This document shows, piece by piece, positions 28,387-36,608 of a DNA stretch of 64,000 bases. Each line of letters starts with the position of its first letter. Within the stretch, counting starts at the first letter, position 1. A program made the position numbers and the translations under genes. A model generated the notes under the pieces. That model did not search any database, had not been told where the DNA came from, and was given only the letters and a program-made list of their open reading frames with translations. Location: assembly GCA_963757135.1 (NCBI GenBank), contig CAVWQE010000011.1:1-64000 (forward strand), read 5' to 3'. The DNA is from Gp1-AA145 sp963757135 (GTDB lineage: Bacteria > Acidobacteriota > Terriglobia > Terriglobales > Acidobacteriaceae).

Positions 28387-28461
28387 TGGAGCGGGAGACG
28401 GGGATCGAACCCGTGACATCCAGCTTGGGAAGCTGGCGTTCTACCGCTGAACTACTCCCGC
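28387..28461 (-). tRNA. tRNA-Gly (anticodon CCC)
   Basis: A full cloverleaf reads leftward from 28461: acceptor stem GCGGGAG paired with CTCCCGC, D arm with TAGTTCAGCGGTAGAA, anticodon stem CCAGC/GCTGG with loop TTCCCAA (anticodon CCC), T arm with GGGTTCGATCC, discriminator T and an encoded CCA. It lies downstream of RNase PH on the same strand. Confidence 0.96.
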
Positions 28462-28653
28462 TCGAAGACACACTGATTTTAGCAGCCGTCGCGAAACCTG
28501 CAACCTCAGGAAGTTCAGAAGAAGGAAAAGCGGCCGAGCGCGTGATTCTCTGTCGGATAAGCGTCTCGAGGGGTCAACGCTTCCAATATCGCGCCCGGCA
28601 GTCTGCAAGTGAGTCAATCTTCGCCTGCTAATCAACTTTCATTACGGGAATCG

Positions 28654-28681
28654 TGCTCTTGTTACGAAAACGGAACAAGAG
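28654..28681. other. Perfect 9-bp hairpin downstream of rph
   Basis: GCTCTTGTT at 28654-28662 is exactly inverted at 28673-28681 around a 10-nt loop. It is ~65 bp after the rph stop in the transcription direction and could terminate or stabilise that transcript, but no U-run follows on either strand. The rest of the 28462-28745 gap shows nothing else. Confidence 0.35.
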
Positions 28682-28745
28682 CCATCCCCGGAGCAGGGAA
28701 AGCTTTTACAAAGAACAAGGCCTCTCGCCAAGCAGGAACTCGGAA

Positions 28746-29489
28746 CTACTTTGCGCGCGCTGGATCCAATTCGCCCAGAATTGCCCTTTGCTTTACTAAC
28801 AAGGAATCCAATCCCTTCCGAGCCAGCCCCATCATGGTTTGCAGTTGGGCGTCGTCAAACACTTGTCGCTCGGCGCTGGCCTGCACCTCAACGAAACGGC
28901 TGCTGCCAGTCATCACCAGGTTCATGTCCACGTCGGCACGAGAATCTTCTTCGTAACAAAGATCGAGAAGCGCTTCGCCCTCGACCACACCTACGCTGAT
29001 AGCGCAAACGAAATCTCTCAATGGAAGCGCAGTGAGCGTTCCCGCCTGCACCAGTTTCTCCGCAGCGAGTCCCAGCGCAACAAAACCCCCGGTGATTGAC
29101 GCTGTGCGGGTGCCGCCGTCCGCTTGAATTACGTCGCAATCGATCAGAATCGTGCGCTCACCCAACTGCTCCATGTCCGTCACAGCTCGCAGCGATCTTC
29201 CGATCAGCCGCTGAATTTCATGCGTGCGGCCGCCAACTTTCCCGCGCGCGGCTTCCCTGGGACTTCGCGTCAGCGTGGCGCGGGGCAGCATTCCGTACTC
29301 AGCGCTCACCCATCCCCGGCCGCTGTTACGCAAGAATGGTGGCACGCTCTCCTCGACCGATGCCGTGCAGATCACGCGTGTGTTTCCGATTTCGATGAGC
29401 GCGGAACCTTCCGCAGTTGAAATGTAGTCGGGAACAATATTGACCGCACGCATCTGGTCCGGCGCGCGATTATCCGAGCGATAGAACAT
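28746..29489 (-). CDS. rph: Ribonuclease PH
   Basis: This 247-residue phosphorolytic 3' exoribonuclease trims tRNA 3' ends. Family segments are present: RSDNRAPDQMRAVNIVPDYI at the start, ALIEIGNTRVICTASVEE, GRGWVSAEYGMLPRAT, HEIQRLIGRSLRAVTDM (phosphate/RNA-binding Arg residues), ILIDCDVIQADGGTRTASIT, and LDLCYEEDSRADVDMN. Length is normal. It follows the GerMN and 69-residue genes on the same strand, the gerM-rph order also known from Bacillus. Confidence 0.96.
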   Translation of the reverse strand: MFYRSDNRAPDQMRAVNIVPDYISTAEGSALIEIGNTRVICTASVEESVPPFLRNSGRGWVSAEYGMLPRATLTRSPREAARGKVGGRTHEIQRLIGRSLRAVTDMEQLGERTILIDCDVIQADGGTRTASITGGFVALGLAAEKLVQAGTLTALPLRDFVCAISVGVVEGEALLDLCYEEDSRADVDMNLVMTGSSRFVEVQASAERQVFDDAQLQTMMGLARKGLDSLLVKQRAILGELDPARAK

Positions 29490-29546
29490 GAAGGGATTCT
29501 AGCAGCGTGATAGACAGTGCTTGCGTGAGTACTTCCGTTAGGCAGT

Positions 29547-29756
29547 TCAGGCAGACCGTTTCCGCGCAGCCAGCGTGAACAAGGCGTGCTGTGCACGATC
29601 CAACTGTTCGCGTTCGCGGCTAGTATCCGTGTCGCGAATCTCATCCAGGCGACGACGGATCGCCCGTTGGGCAATTTCGATTTTGATGTTTAGTCTTTTG
29701 GGATCGGACTCAGCGAGCGCGGCAGTATAGAGTGCCTGCCAGTTCAAATCGGACAT
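29547..29756 (-). CDS. Small helical protein of unknown function, 69 aa
   Basis: ATG 29756 has a strong GGAGG upstream. The protein (SDLNWQALYTAALAESDPKR, then IKIEIAQRAIRRRLDEIRD) is predicted to be entirely helical and charged, without a signal peptide. Small proteins of this kind are common in acidobacteria, but I know no function. It is in the leftward cluster between the GerMN protein and RNase PH. Confidence 0.65.
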   Translation of the reverse strand: MSDLNWQALYTAALAESDPKRLNIKIEIAQRAIRRRLDEIRDTDTSREREQLDRAQHALFTLAARKRSA

Positions 29757-29861
29757 ACAACAACCTCCGGGGGAGGACGAAGGCGGCGCAAGGATTATAA
29801 CAACCCTGAGCAATCCAATTGCACAGGAGTTCCACAGGAATTACACCATAACACGTTGATC

Positions 29862-30455
29862 CTATTGTGAAGACAGCTGTTTCGCCAGCTCGGTGACTTG
29901 GCCAACGTCATAGAACCCAGAAAGATCCGCGTGTCCGGCAAGCGTTTCGCGTTGCTTGCCATCAACCACAATTTTGACCTTGGTCAGCCCGGGAATGTTA
30001 GCAGCCAGGGTCTGGATCATGGAGCAGATCGTAAGTTCCTCCGCCAGAACGCCCGAGATCTGTCCATCTACGAATGCAGAGTTGACGTCAATTACTGCCA
30101 GCCCAGGATCGACCAGGAAAACATCGTGGATCTCGGCGCCGGCTTGCAGTGGATGAGGAGAGTCTTTGGCGGTGTAGAGTTCCACCAGGCCACGCAGGAG
30201 TTCCTCAGCACGCCCCTGACGTGCCGACGAAATTGGAATTGAAATAGCTTGGGCACGCAAAGTGCCCGAGCTATCATACGCAACCCAAACCGTAACCTGT
30301 TCAACGGAACCTCCGGGCGGTGCAACATGTTGTGGCACGACCGGAGTTTTCTGGCTTTGAACTTCCGAGGATCGCAATCGCCATAGATAAACGGACATTC
30401 CGATGGCTACGAGCAGCAACACGGTGGTTGCAATAAACAGTTGGCGGGGTATCAC
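29862..30455 (-). CDS. GerMN-domain membrane-anchored protein
   Basis: This 197-residue protein has one N-terminal transmembrane anchor (LFIATTVLLLVAIGMSVYLW), a Pro-rich linker, and a GerMN domain from ~residue 50 (EQVTVWVAYDSSGTLRAQAI, AEELLRGLVELYTA, IHDVFLVDPGLAVIDVNSAF, VLAEELTICSMIQTLAANIP, VKIVVDGKQRETLAGHADLS). In Bacillus GerM is needed in sporulation; in non-sporulating bacteria the domain accompanies cell-wall enzymes. ATG overlaps the amidase stop (30452-30455), so the two are coupled, consistent with a shared envelope role. Confidence 0.85.
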   Translation of the reverse strand: MIPRQLFIATTVLLLVAIGMSVYLWRLRSSEVQSQKTPVVPQHVAPPGGSVEQVTVWVAYDSSGTLRAQAISIPISSARQGRAEELLRGLVELYTAKDSPHPLQAGAEIHDVFLVDPGLAVIDVNSAFVDGQISGVLAEELTICSMIQTLAANIPGLTKVKIVVDGKQRETLAGHADLSGFYDVGQVTELAKQLSSQ

Positions 30456-31201
30456 GGTACTGCTACCTTCGGTCGAAGCGACGGTGCTATTGCGGCGATC
30501 GCATTTGCCAGAGCTGCGCAGACCATTTGCTGATAATCCGTGGATGCGAGCTGGGACACGCTTCCATTCGTTGGCGCAATCTCAATCGCTATCGCCGGAG
30601 CTGTAATGTTGTTCAATGGACGTAGAGGCGCCGGGAGGCTGCGAACTGGAAATCGGTTATTTCGTATTGCCGCAGTGATCTGCTGCTGAATCCACAGACT
30701 CCGGCTTTTGGCAGCGTTTTGGGCCGTTGTCCAGTTTACGAACGGTCCTCGATTGTCCCCGGACGAGGGAATCATGGCGGTATAAATGCGAATCCCCGTG
30801 CCCAGAGAGCTTGCGTGCAAGCAGACGTACAGCGCAGGTCGTGCAGCGTTGGCAATCTCTGCCCGCTGGTCTGTGGTCAGGTTGGCATCGTTGTCGCGGA
30901 TGATTGTAGAAGAAACTCCACGGGCCGCGAGTTCTTGCCGCAATCGGCGCGCGAATGTGAGAGTCACATCTTTTTCGGGGATCGCCGGATTAAGCAGAGC
31001 CCCGGGCTCGCTTCCGCCGTGAGCCGCGTCAATCATGACCAGAGCCGGAGCGGGTGCGGCGGGTTGCAAGGGCGCCGCCGGGGTCACCGTTTGATTAGGA
31101 GCGATCTGTGCGGAAGGGTTTTGTCCCAAACACAACGAAAGGCTGGCAAACAGAGCTAAAACGTAATACGCGTTGCGGGCTGCATCCCTATTCCAGCGCA
31201 T
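30452..31201 (-). CDS. N-acetylmuramoyl-L-alanine amidase (Amidase_3)
   Basis: This 249-residue exported hydrolase has a signal peptide (AYYVLALFASLSLCLG) and Ala/Pro-rich linker, then the zinc amidase core: VMIDAAHGGSEPGALLNP (first His and Glu), TLTFARRLRQELAARGVSST, and ALYVCLHASS (second His). The C-terminus includes AIAIEIAPTNGSVSQLAS, with the catalytic Glu expected in that strand. It cleaves the amide between muramic acid and the peptide stem. It is overlapped by DUF1015 upstream (14 bp) and by the GerMN gene downstream. Confidence 0.87.
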   Translation of the reverse strand: MRWNRDAARNAYYVLALFASLSLCLGQNPSAQIAPNQTVTPAAPLQPAAPAPALVMIDAAHGGSEPGALLNPAIPEKDVTLTFARRLRQELAARGVSSTIIRDNDANLTTDQRAEIANAARPALYVCLHASSLGTGIRIYTAMIPSSGDNRGPFVNWTTAQNAAKSRSLWIQQQITAAIRNNRFPVRSLPAPLRPLNNITAPAIAIEIAPTNGSVSQLASTDYQQMVCAALANAIAAIAPSLRPKVAVP

Positions 31202-32489
31202 AAATCGTCAGCCCGCTCAGTAGCTTCGGGAAGAAGTCGGTCGATTTCTGCGGAAGAACCTCGCCTCCAAATGCGATGTCCCTTACCTGCTGTATACGCG
31301 CGGGATTCATCAGAAAGGCAACATTGGCGTTACCTTCGCGGACCAGTGCCATCGCCTCGCCGGTGTCGCGAACATAGGTGACGTTGGTCTGGTCTCGTAT
31401 TGCTTCTCCCGAAATTCCGAGCGCGGCCTCGAGCAAACACTTATGCAACTGGACAACATCCAGCCCTTGCTGCCGCAATGAAACTCCTTCAAAGGCGGAT
31501 GCCGGAGATTTCGGGCGGCTCAGCAAAAACGCTCGATCACGTGTTACAGCCAGGAATGAAGTCCCGGTATGCGCGGCTTCCCGCAGGATCGCGGTCGCTC
31601 GCCTTGCGTCCAGCGACGGATCTACTTCGTCTGCGGTGAAGAACTGGGTGGCATTCTCGCGGAAATTCTCCATCGAAAACGACGGCAGGCCATGAACCAC
31701 TCGATGTGTCGGCAGGATGACTAGACCGAGAGCGTCCATGTTCACGAAGGTCATCATTACAAATTCATGAGGAGCCGAGACATCCCTGGCCGATGCCGCT
31801 GCTGCTCGCCGCTCATTACGGTAGGTCAACGCTGTCTCGTAGCGATGGTGGCCATCTGCAATAATCAGCTTCTTTTCCTTCATGGCACTCTGAACAAGGC
31901 CGATTGTTTCACGGTTCGATATTCGCCACACTCGATGCAAGACGCCGTATTCATCGGTCAATTCCATGATGGGCGCTTCGTCGGTCACCCAAGCCTTGTC
32001 GATATCCCCCTGCGGGTCTGAATAAAGCATGAATATCTGCCCAAAATGGGCGCGAGTGGCCCGCAGCAGGTCCAGTCGGTCGGCTTTGGGCTTAGCCAGG
32101 GTCTGTTCGTGCCGGAAAACTACGCCTGCCGAGTAGTCCTCGACCTTTCCGAGAGCGATAAATCCCTGCCGTTCGACCTGCGCACTCCCCCCCGGAACGG
32201 GGAAAGTCTGGCAATAGTGATAGATGGACGGGTGCGCATCTTGCTTTAGTATTCCTTGTTGCCGCCAGCCGGCGAAGAACTCTGCCGCACGCGTATAAGG
32301 GTTATTCCCCGGCCCGTCAGTGGCAAGCCGCTTGCCCAGAATTATGCGGACCAGATTGTAGGGACTTGCGGCGTAGTAGGCCTCCTGCATCTGGGGTGTG
32401 ATCTTGTCGTAGGGCTGAGTAGCAGCCTGTGAGATCGCAACCCGAGCGGGATCATAGCGTAGGGCGCGGAAGGGCTCTATATGTGCCAT
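31188..32489 (-). CDS. DUF1015 family protein
   Basis: This 433-residue cytosolic protein matches the DUF1015 family at normal length: IEPFRALRYDPARVAISQAA, TQPYDKITPQMQEAYYA, SPYNLVRIILGK, SIYHYCQTF, LIIADGHHRYETALTYRNER (the most conserved segment) and VVHGLP. The molecular function is not established, though the family often travels with serine metabolism or cell-envelope genes. It is the first gene of the leftward cluster with the amidase and GerMN proteins. Confidence 0.88.
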   Translation of the reverse strand: MAHIEPFRALRYDPARVAISQAATQPYDKITPQMQEAYYAASPYNLVRIILGKRLATDGPGNNPYTRAAEFFAGWRQQGILKQDAHPSIYHYCQTFPVPGGSAQVERQGFIALGKVEDYSAGVVFRHEQTLAKPKADRLDLLRATRAHFGQIFMLYSDPQGDIDKAWVTDEAPIMELTDEYGVLHRVWRISNRETIGLVQSAMKEKKLIIADGHHRYETALTYRNERRAAAASARDVSAPHEFVMMTFVNMDALGLVILPTHRVVHGLPSFSMENFRENATQFFTADEVDPSLDARRATAILREAAHTGTSFLAVTRDRAFLLSRPKSPASAFEGVSLRQQGLDVVQLHKCLLEAALGISGEAIRDQTNVTYVRDTGEAMALVREGNANVAFLMNPARIQQVRDIAFGGEVLPQKSTDFFPKLLSGLTIYALE

Positions 32490-32702
32490 GCCAGGGAACA
32501 GCAGATTGTACCAAGCCTCGGGAATCAGCTTCGAACCGGTCTTGAAACGAAGTTGAACCCGCTCTCCTTATTGGGAGCAAACTTTTGCACAGGCCGGGAA
32601 TCAAAAGACATTGAGTATGCCGCAGTGTCGGGAATACGTTACAAAGTTTTGACGCTTTCAGTTCCGGCCTGTGCTACCATGCAATCAATTTCGCGGGACC
32701 CT

Positions 32703-33794
32703 ATGACGCGCCAGCACCAGCGCGGGTTTCAGAACACCTTGATCAGGATATTCCCTCCTGCGCCCCTACCTTACCCGGTTCGGATACTCAGCAAAATTTC
32801 GTGCTTTGCGGTTGCCGTCCTCGCGCTTTTGACTGCTCCCGCTCTGCTCGGTCAGACCTCTGACGTGGACGATATCCATGTCAGGCCTCGACTTAGCGCC
32901 GAGGATATTGCCAAGACAACAGTGGACGGCGCGCTGGCAGACACAGTCCGGCCGCACGCGCCGATGATTAAGTCCAAAGTCGATCTGGTGCTGGTTCCCG
33001 TTACCGTCACCGACCCTGCAAATCGACTCGTTACCGGGCTGGACAAGGAGAATTTCGAGGTTTACGAGGGCAAAGACCGCCAGGAACTGCGTAACTTCTC
33101 CAGTGAGGATGCCCCCATTTCGCTCGGCGTGATATTCGATATGAGCGGTAGCATGGCCAGCAAGATTGAGCGTGCGCGCGAAGCCGTCATCCAGTTCTTC
33201 AAAACCGCCAATCCCCAGGACGAATTCTTCCTGGTTACGTTCGCCGACCGTCCAGAAGAAATTTCGGATTTCACGCAATCGATCGACGATCTGCAGGGAA
33301 AGCTTGTCTTTACCGTGCCGAAAGGCCGTACCGCCCTGCTCGACGCAATTTATCTGGGCGTCAGCAAGATGCGCGAAGCCAGGTATCCAAAGAAATCTCT
33401 TCTGATCATCTCTGATGGCGGCGACAATCACAGTCGATATACCGAGGGCGAGATCAAGTCTTTGGTGAAAGAAGCCGACGTAATGATCTATTCCATAGGG
33501 ATCTATGATCATTACTTTCAAACCGAAGAAGAGCGCTTGGGCCCGCAGTTGTTGGGTGATATTTCCGAGCTCAGCGGCGGCCGGGCCTTTACCATAGATA
33601 ATCCCAACGATTTAGCAGATGTCGCTACAAAAATTGGTATTGAGCTACGCAACCAATATGTGCTCGGATACCGTCCAAAGAACCCAGGGCACGACGGCAA
33701 ATGGCATAAAATAAAGGTTAAGCTTCTTCCTCCTAAAGGATTGCCGCCGCTACATGTATATGCCAAAACTGGGTACTATGCGTCTTCACAATAG
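32703..33794 (+). CDS. Exported VWFA-domain protein of the acidobacterial type (first of pair)
   Basis: This ~363-residue protein has an N-terminal hydrophobic segment (ISCFAVAVLALLTAPALLG) acting as signal peptide or anchor. Next comes a domain ending in VLVPVTVTDPANRLVTGLDK and FEVYEGKDRQELRNFSSED, then a von Willebrand A domain with MIDAS DMSGSM (after GVIFD), GRTALLDAI and LLIISDGGDNHS. This architecture is the acidobacterial VWFA-related family. ATG 32679 is an alternative start. The last 17 bp overlap the second VWFA gene. Likely extracytoplasmic adhesion or scaffold; partner unknown. Confidence 0.85.
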   Translation: MTRQHQRGFQNTLIRIFPPAPLPYPVRILSKISCFAVAVLALLTAPALLGQTSDVDDIHVRPRLSAEDIAKTTVDGALADTVRPHAPMIKSKVDLVLVPVTVTDPANRLVTGLDKENFEVYEGKDRQELRNFSSEDAPISLGVIFDMSGSMASKIERAREAVIQFFKTANPQDEFFLVTFADRPEEISDFTQSIDDLQGKLVFTVPKGRTALLDAIYLGVSKMREARYPKKSLLIISDGGDNHSRYTEGEIKSLVKEADVMIYSIGIYDHYFQTEEERLGPQLLGDISELSGGRAFTIDNPNDLADVATKIGIELRNQYVLGYRPKNPGHDGKWHKIKVKLLPPKGLPPLHVYAKTGYYASSQ

Positions 33795-34893
33795 ACGACT
33801 CCGCAAAATACTGAGCAGGTTGCCTTTAACCTTCATGGCAGGCATGTGTCTGATCGCCGCCGCGGCCCAGACCACCCAGACTCCAGCGCCGCCGCCGAAC
33901 TCGACTGCCCCCGGAGCTGCGCAGCAAACGCCACCGCCGGCGACTGGTACGGCACCCGCACAGACGCCAGCGAATCAAGCTCCCGCGACGGCCAACCCAC
34001 CCGCTGGACAAGCGCCTGCAGATCAGGGCCAAGGGCCCAGCGCGACCGATAACGGGACTTTTGTTTTCCGGACGGAGGCTCGCGAAGTGGTGCTGCACGC
34101 TACGGTGGTGGACGACAGAAACCGCCTGGTCACGAGTCTGGTGAAGCCCGACTTTACCGTGTTTGAAAACGGCCAGCCGCAGCAGATTCGTCAATTCAAG
34201 CTGGAAGACTATCCCGTTGCCATGGGCATCGTTATCGATAACTCGGGCTCGATGCGCGAAAAACGTGACGAGGTAAACAAGGCGGCGCTCAACTTAGTGC
34301 GTTCTAGCAATCCTGACGATCAGGTCTTCGTAGTCAATTTCAGCGACGAATATTTCCTGGACCAAGATTTCACCTCCGACGTAAAGAAGCTCCAGGCTGC
34401 TCTCGAGCATGTTGAGTCACGCGGCGGGACGGCTCTTTACGATGCGGTTGTTGCGTCGGCTGATCAGTTAGCCAAATCGCCCCTGCAACGGAAAGTTCTT
34501 TTCGTAGTAACCGATGGAGAAGATGACGCGAGTCAGGAAAACCTGGAAGAGGCAGTACATCGCCTGCAGCAGGAGAGCGGGCCCGTCGTTTACGCCATAG
34601 GCCTTCTCGGGGACGACAAAACTCGTCACGCCAAGCGTGCGCTTGAAATGATCGCGGACCGGACGGGCGGCATCGCATTCTTTCCGCCGACTTTGGGGGA
34701 TGTAGATCAGATCAGTACGACCATCGCTCACGACATCCGCAACCAGTACACAATTTCTTATCAGCCAACGACGCCTAAATCTATCGGCGGTTTCCGCAGC
34801 ATCCACGTAGATGCCCACGCCCGGCCCTATAAGAAGCTCACTGTTCGCACCCGGAGCGGCTATTATCCTGGCCAGGAAAGTGTGGCACGATAG
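33778..34893 (+). CDS. Exported VWFA-domain protein of the acidobacterial type (second of pair)
   Basis: This ~371-residue paralogue of the preceding protein has a signal peptide (LPLTFMAGMCLIAAAA), a ~60-residue Pro/Ala/Thr-rich linker, the entry domain VVLHATVVDDRNRLVTSLVK with FTVFENGQPQQIRQFKLED, and a VWA domain with MIDAS DNSGSM, GGTALYDAV and VLFVVTDGEDDAS. The C-terminus ends in RNQYTISYQP and RTRSGYYPG, as in the neighbour. In-frame ATGs at 33754 and 33760 are alternative starts. The tandem arrangement suggests a duplicated gene working in one complex. Confidence 0.85.
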   Translation: MRLHNRRLRKILSRLPLTFMAGMCLIAAAAQTTQTPAPPPNSTAPGAAQQTPPPATGTAPAQTPANQAPATANPPAGQAPADQGQGPSATDNGTFVFRTEAREVVLHATVVDDRNRLVTSLVKPDFTVFENGQPQQIRQFKLEDYPVAMGIVIDNSGSMREKRDEVNKAALNLVRSSNPDDQVFVVNFSDEYFLDQDFTSDVKKLQAALEHVESRGGTALYDAVVASADQLAKSPLQRKVLFVVTDGEDDASQENLEEAVHRLQQESGPVVYAIGLLGDDKTRHAKRALEMIADRTGGIAFFPPTLGDVDQISTTIAHDIRNQYTISYQPTTPKSIGGFRSIHVDAHARPYKKLTVRTRSGYYPGQESVAR

Positions 34894-34910
34894 GGCAATT
34901 ACGAGTCGCT

Positions 34911-35041
34911 CACCACATAGACACAGAGCCACAGAGAAACCAAAGAAACGAGGTTTTTTCGAACGGTTAGAATCAGTTTTGTGCCCCGGCCTCGCTCCGG
35001 TTTCAATATGCGTTCCTCCGTGTCTCTGTGCCTCTGTGGTG
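34911..35041. repeat. MITE-like inverted-repeat element
   Basis: Inverted arms of ~26 bp lie at 34911-34936 (containing CACAGAGCCACAGAG) and 35016-35041 (containing CTCTGTGCCTCTGTGG); they match with about three differences and enclose ~80 bp of non-coding DNA. It lies between the VWFA pair and cysK. The arm sequence is of a type recurring in many environmental genomes. Confidence 0.6.
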
Positions 35042-35110
35042 AAGGGGTTTGAATTCTTTGTGCGCGGATAACTGCATTGACCTGCTAACGGCCCTTCCGT
35101 AACCTGTAGG

Positions 35111-36058
35111 GTGCCCGTTTCTTCCAACACTCGCCTGCGCGTTGCCGAAAATATCACTGACCTGGTCGGCGAGACGCCCATGCTTCACCTCCGCCGTCTG
35201 GCCCCCACCACATCTGCCGATATTTTTGCGAAGCTCGAATATCTGAATCCCGGCGGAAGTGTTAAAGACCGCGCGGCAATCGGAATCATTCAAAGTGCAG
35301 AGCGCGATGGCGCGCTTCGTCCCGGTGGAGTGATTGTCGAGGCTACTGCAGGAAACACGGGCATTGGCCTGGCCCTGATCGGCGTCAATCGCGGATACAA
35401 GATCGCTCTGTTTGTTCCCGAGCGTTTCTCGGAAGAAAAAGTCATCATCATGCGTGCGCTCGGGGCAGAAGTGGTTCGCACTCCCGACGACGAAGGTATG
35501 CTGGGAGCCATTCGCCGGGCACAGGAATACGCGGCAAAAACCCCCGGTTCCTACATGGCCAATCAATTCGATAATCCGTCTAACCCTGATTATCATTTCC
35601 AAACAACCGCCGCAGAGATTTTTGAGCAAATGGAAGGCAATCTCGATGCGATTGTCATCGGCTCCGGTACGGCCGGCACTTTCACCGGCGTTGCGCGATA
35701 CATGAAAAAGAAATTGCCGCGCGTACTTACAGTCGCGGTTGAGACCCAGGGCTCGATCCTGGGAGGCGGCCCGCCGGGCAAGCACAAAGTCGAGGGCATC
35801 GGCGCAAGCTTTATTCCCAAGAATTTCGATCGCTCGGTGTGCGATGAAATTCTCATGGTCAGCGACGAGAACGCATTCAATACCGTGAGCGAGCTTGCCG
35901 CGAAGGAGGGTGTATTTTCTGGGTCGAGCGGCGGTGCAAACGTGTTCGCATCATTGCAAGTTGCGAAGCGCTTGGGAGAAGGGAAGCGGGTGGTGACGGT
36001 CATCCCGGATTCGGCTGAACGCTACTTATCGAAGAAAATTTTTGAGGGCGGAATTTAA
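35111..36058 (+). CDS. cysK: Cysteine synthase A
   Basis: This 315-residue PLP enzyme forms cysteine from O-acetylserine and sulfide. Evidence: ITDLVGETPMLHLRR, the Schiff-base Lys in LNPGGSVKDRAAIGII, the substrate loop EATAGNTGIGLALIG, GSGTAGTFTGVARYMKK (PLP phosphate-binding glycine loop), and SGSSGGANV near the C-terminus. The start is GTG 35111. It is the first of a sulfur-amino-acid group with the trans-sulfuration enzyme at 36609 and the MetX-like hydrolase at 37888. Confidence 0.93.
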   Translation: MPVSSNTRLRVAENITDLVGETPMLHLRRLAPTTSADIFAKLEYLNPGGSVKDRAAIGIIQSAERDGALRPGGVIVEATAGNTGIGLALIGVNRGYKIALFVPERFSEEKVIIMRALGAEVVRTPDDEGMLGAIRRAQEYAAKTPGSYMANQFDNPSNPDYHFQTTAAEIFEQMEGNLDAIVIGSGTAGTFTGVARYMKKKLPRVLTVAVETQGSILGGGPPGKHKVEGIGASFIPKNFDRSVCDEILMVSDENAFNTVSELAAKEGVFSGSSGGANVFASLQVAKRLGEGKRVVTVIPDSAERYLSKKIFEGGI

Positions 36059-36063
36059 GAACC

Positions 36064-36085
36064 GTCGTTGGTCGTCGGTCGTTGG
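36064..36085 (+). repeat. GTTGGTCGT-type low-complexity repeat, left copy
   Basis: GTCGTTGGTCGTCGGTCG and following bases at 36064-36085 are built from a GTTGGTC-like unit. The same unit occurs in inverse orientation at 36626-36655, so a small membrane-protein gene is flanked by inverted copies. Confidence 0.55.
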
Positions 36086-36138
36086 CGCTCAGTCGTCAGA
36101 GTTCCACCCAAAGTGAAATTTGCTGTCAGGCACGACGG

Positions 36139-36564
36139 ATGAAAATGAAAAAACCTACGCTCGGGCTGGCTGCTCTGTGTTTGCTGTGCGCAATCTTGGT
36201 CTGGACGTACGGATCCGATCTTGAGGGCACAGAGTTTAGCGGAGGAAGCATTACCGGCCGTCTCCTCGACATGAAGGATGTTGGAACATTCATGTTTATC
36301 CCCGCACTGCTGCTAACATTTTTTTATCGACGAATAGCTGCGGCAATTGCGATTGCTGCTTCTCTACTCTGTTTGCCTCTCTACCTATATTTCACGGCTC
36401 CGGGGCCGTTCCGTTGGGTATTCAGGGGTGAATACTCGGTTCCTGAACCTACGAACTTCGTCTGGAGATGGCCCGGAATAGTGGCGATAATCGCTCTTGT
36501 GATGGCAGCATCTTTCGGCGTCTGGAATTTGATGATCCCGCCCCCAACTCCGGGTGCGCCATAG
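36139..36564 (+). CDS. Small membrane protein, four TM segments
   Basis: This 141-residue protein begins KMKKPTLGLAALCLLCAILV and has hydrophobic segments near residues 8-26, 50-70 (GTFMFIPALLLTFFYRR), 72-90 (AAAIAIAASLLCLPLYLYF) and 115-135 (GIVAIIALVMAASFGVW). No family was recognised. ATG 36139 is preferred over 36082, which would add a hydrophilic leader read from the repeat region. It lies between inverted repeat units. Confidence 0.55.
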   Translation: MKMKKPTLGLAALCLLCAILVWTYGSDLEGTEFSGGSITGRLLDMKDVGTFMFIPALLLTFFYRRIAAAIAIAASLLCLPLYLYFTAPGPFRWVFRGEYSVPEPTNFVWRWPGIVAIIALVMAASFGVWNLMIPPPTPGAP

Positions 36565-36608
36565 TCGAGGTCTATAGAAAGGAATTTGGGAACTAACCAG
36601 AACATCAG

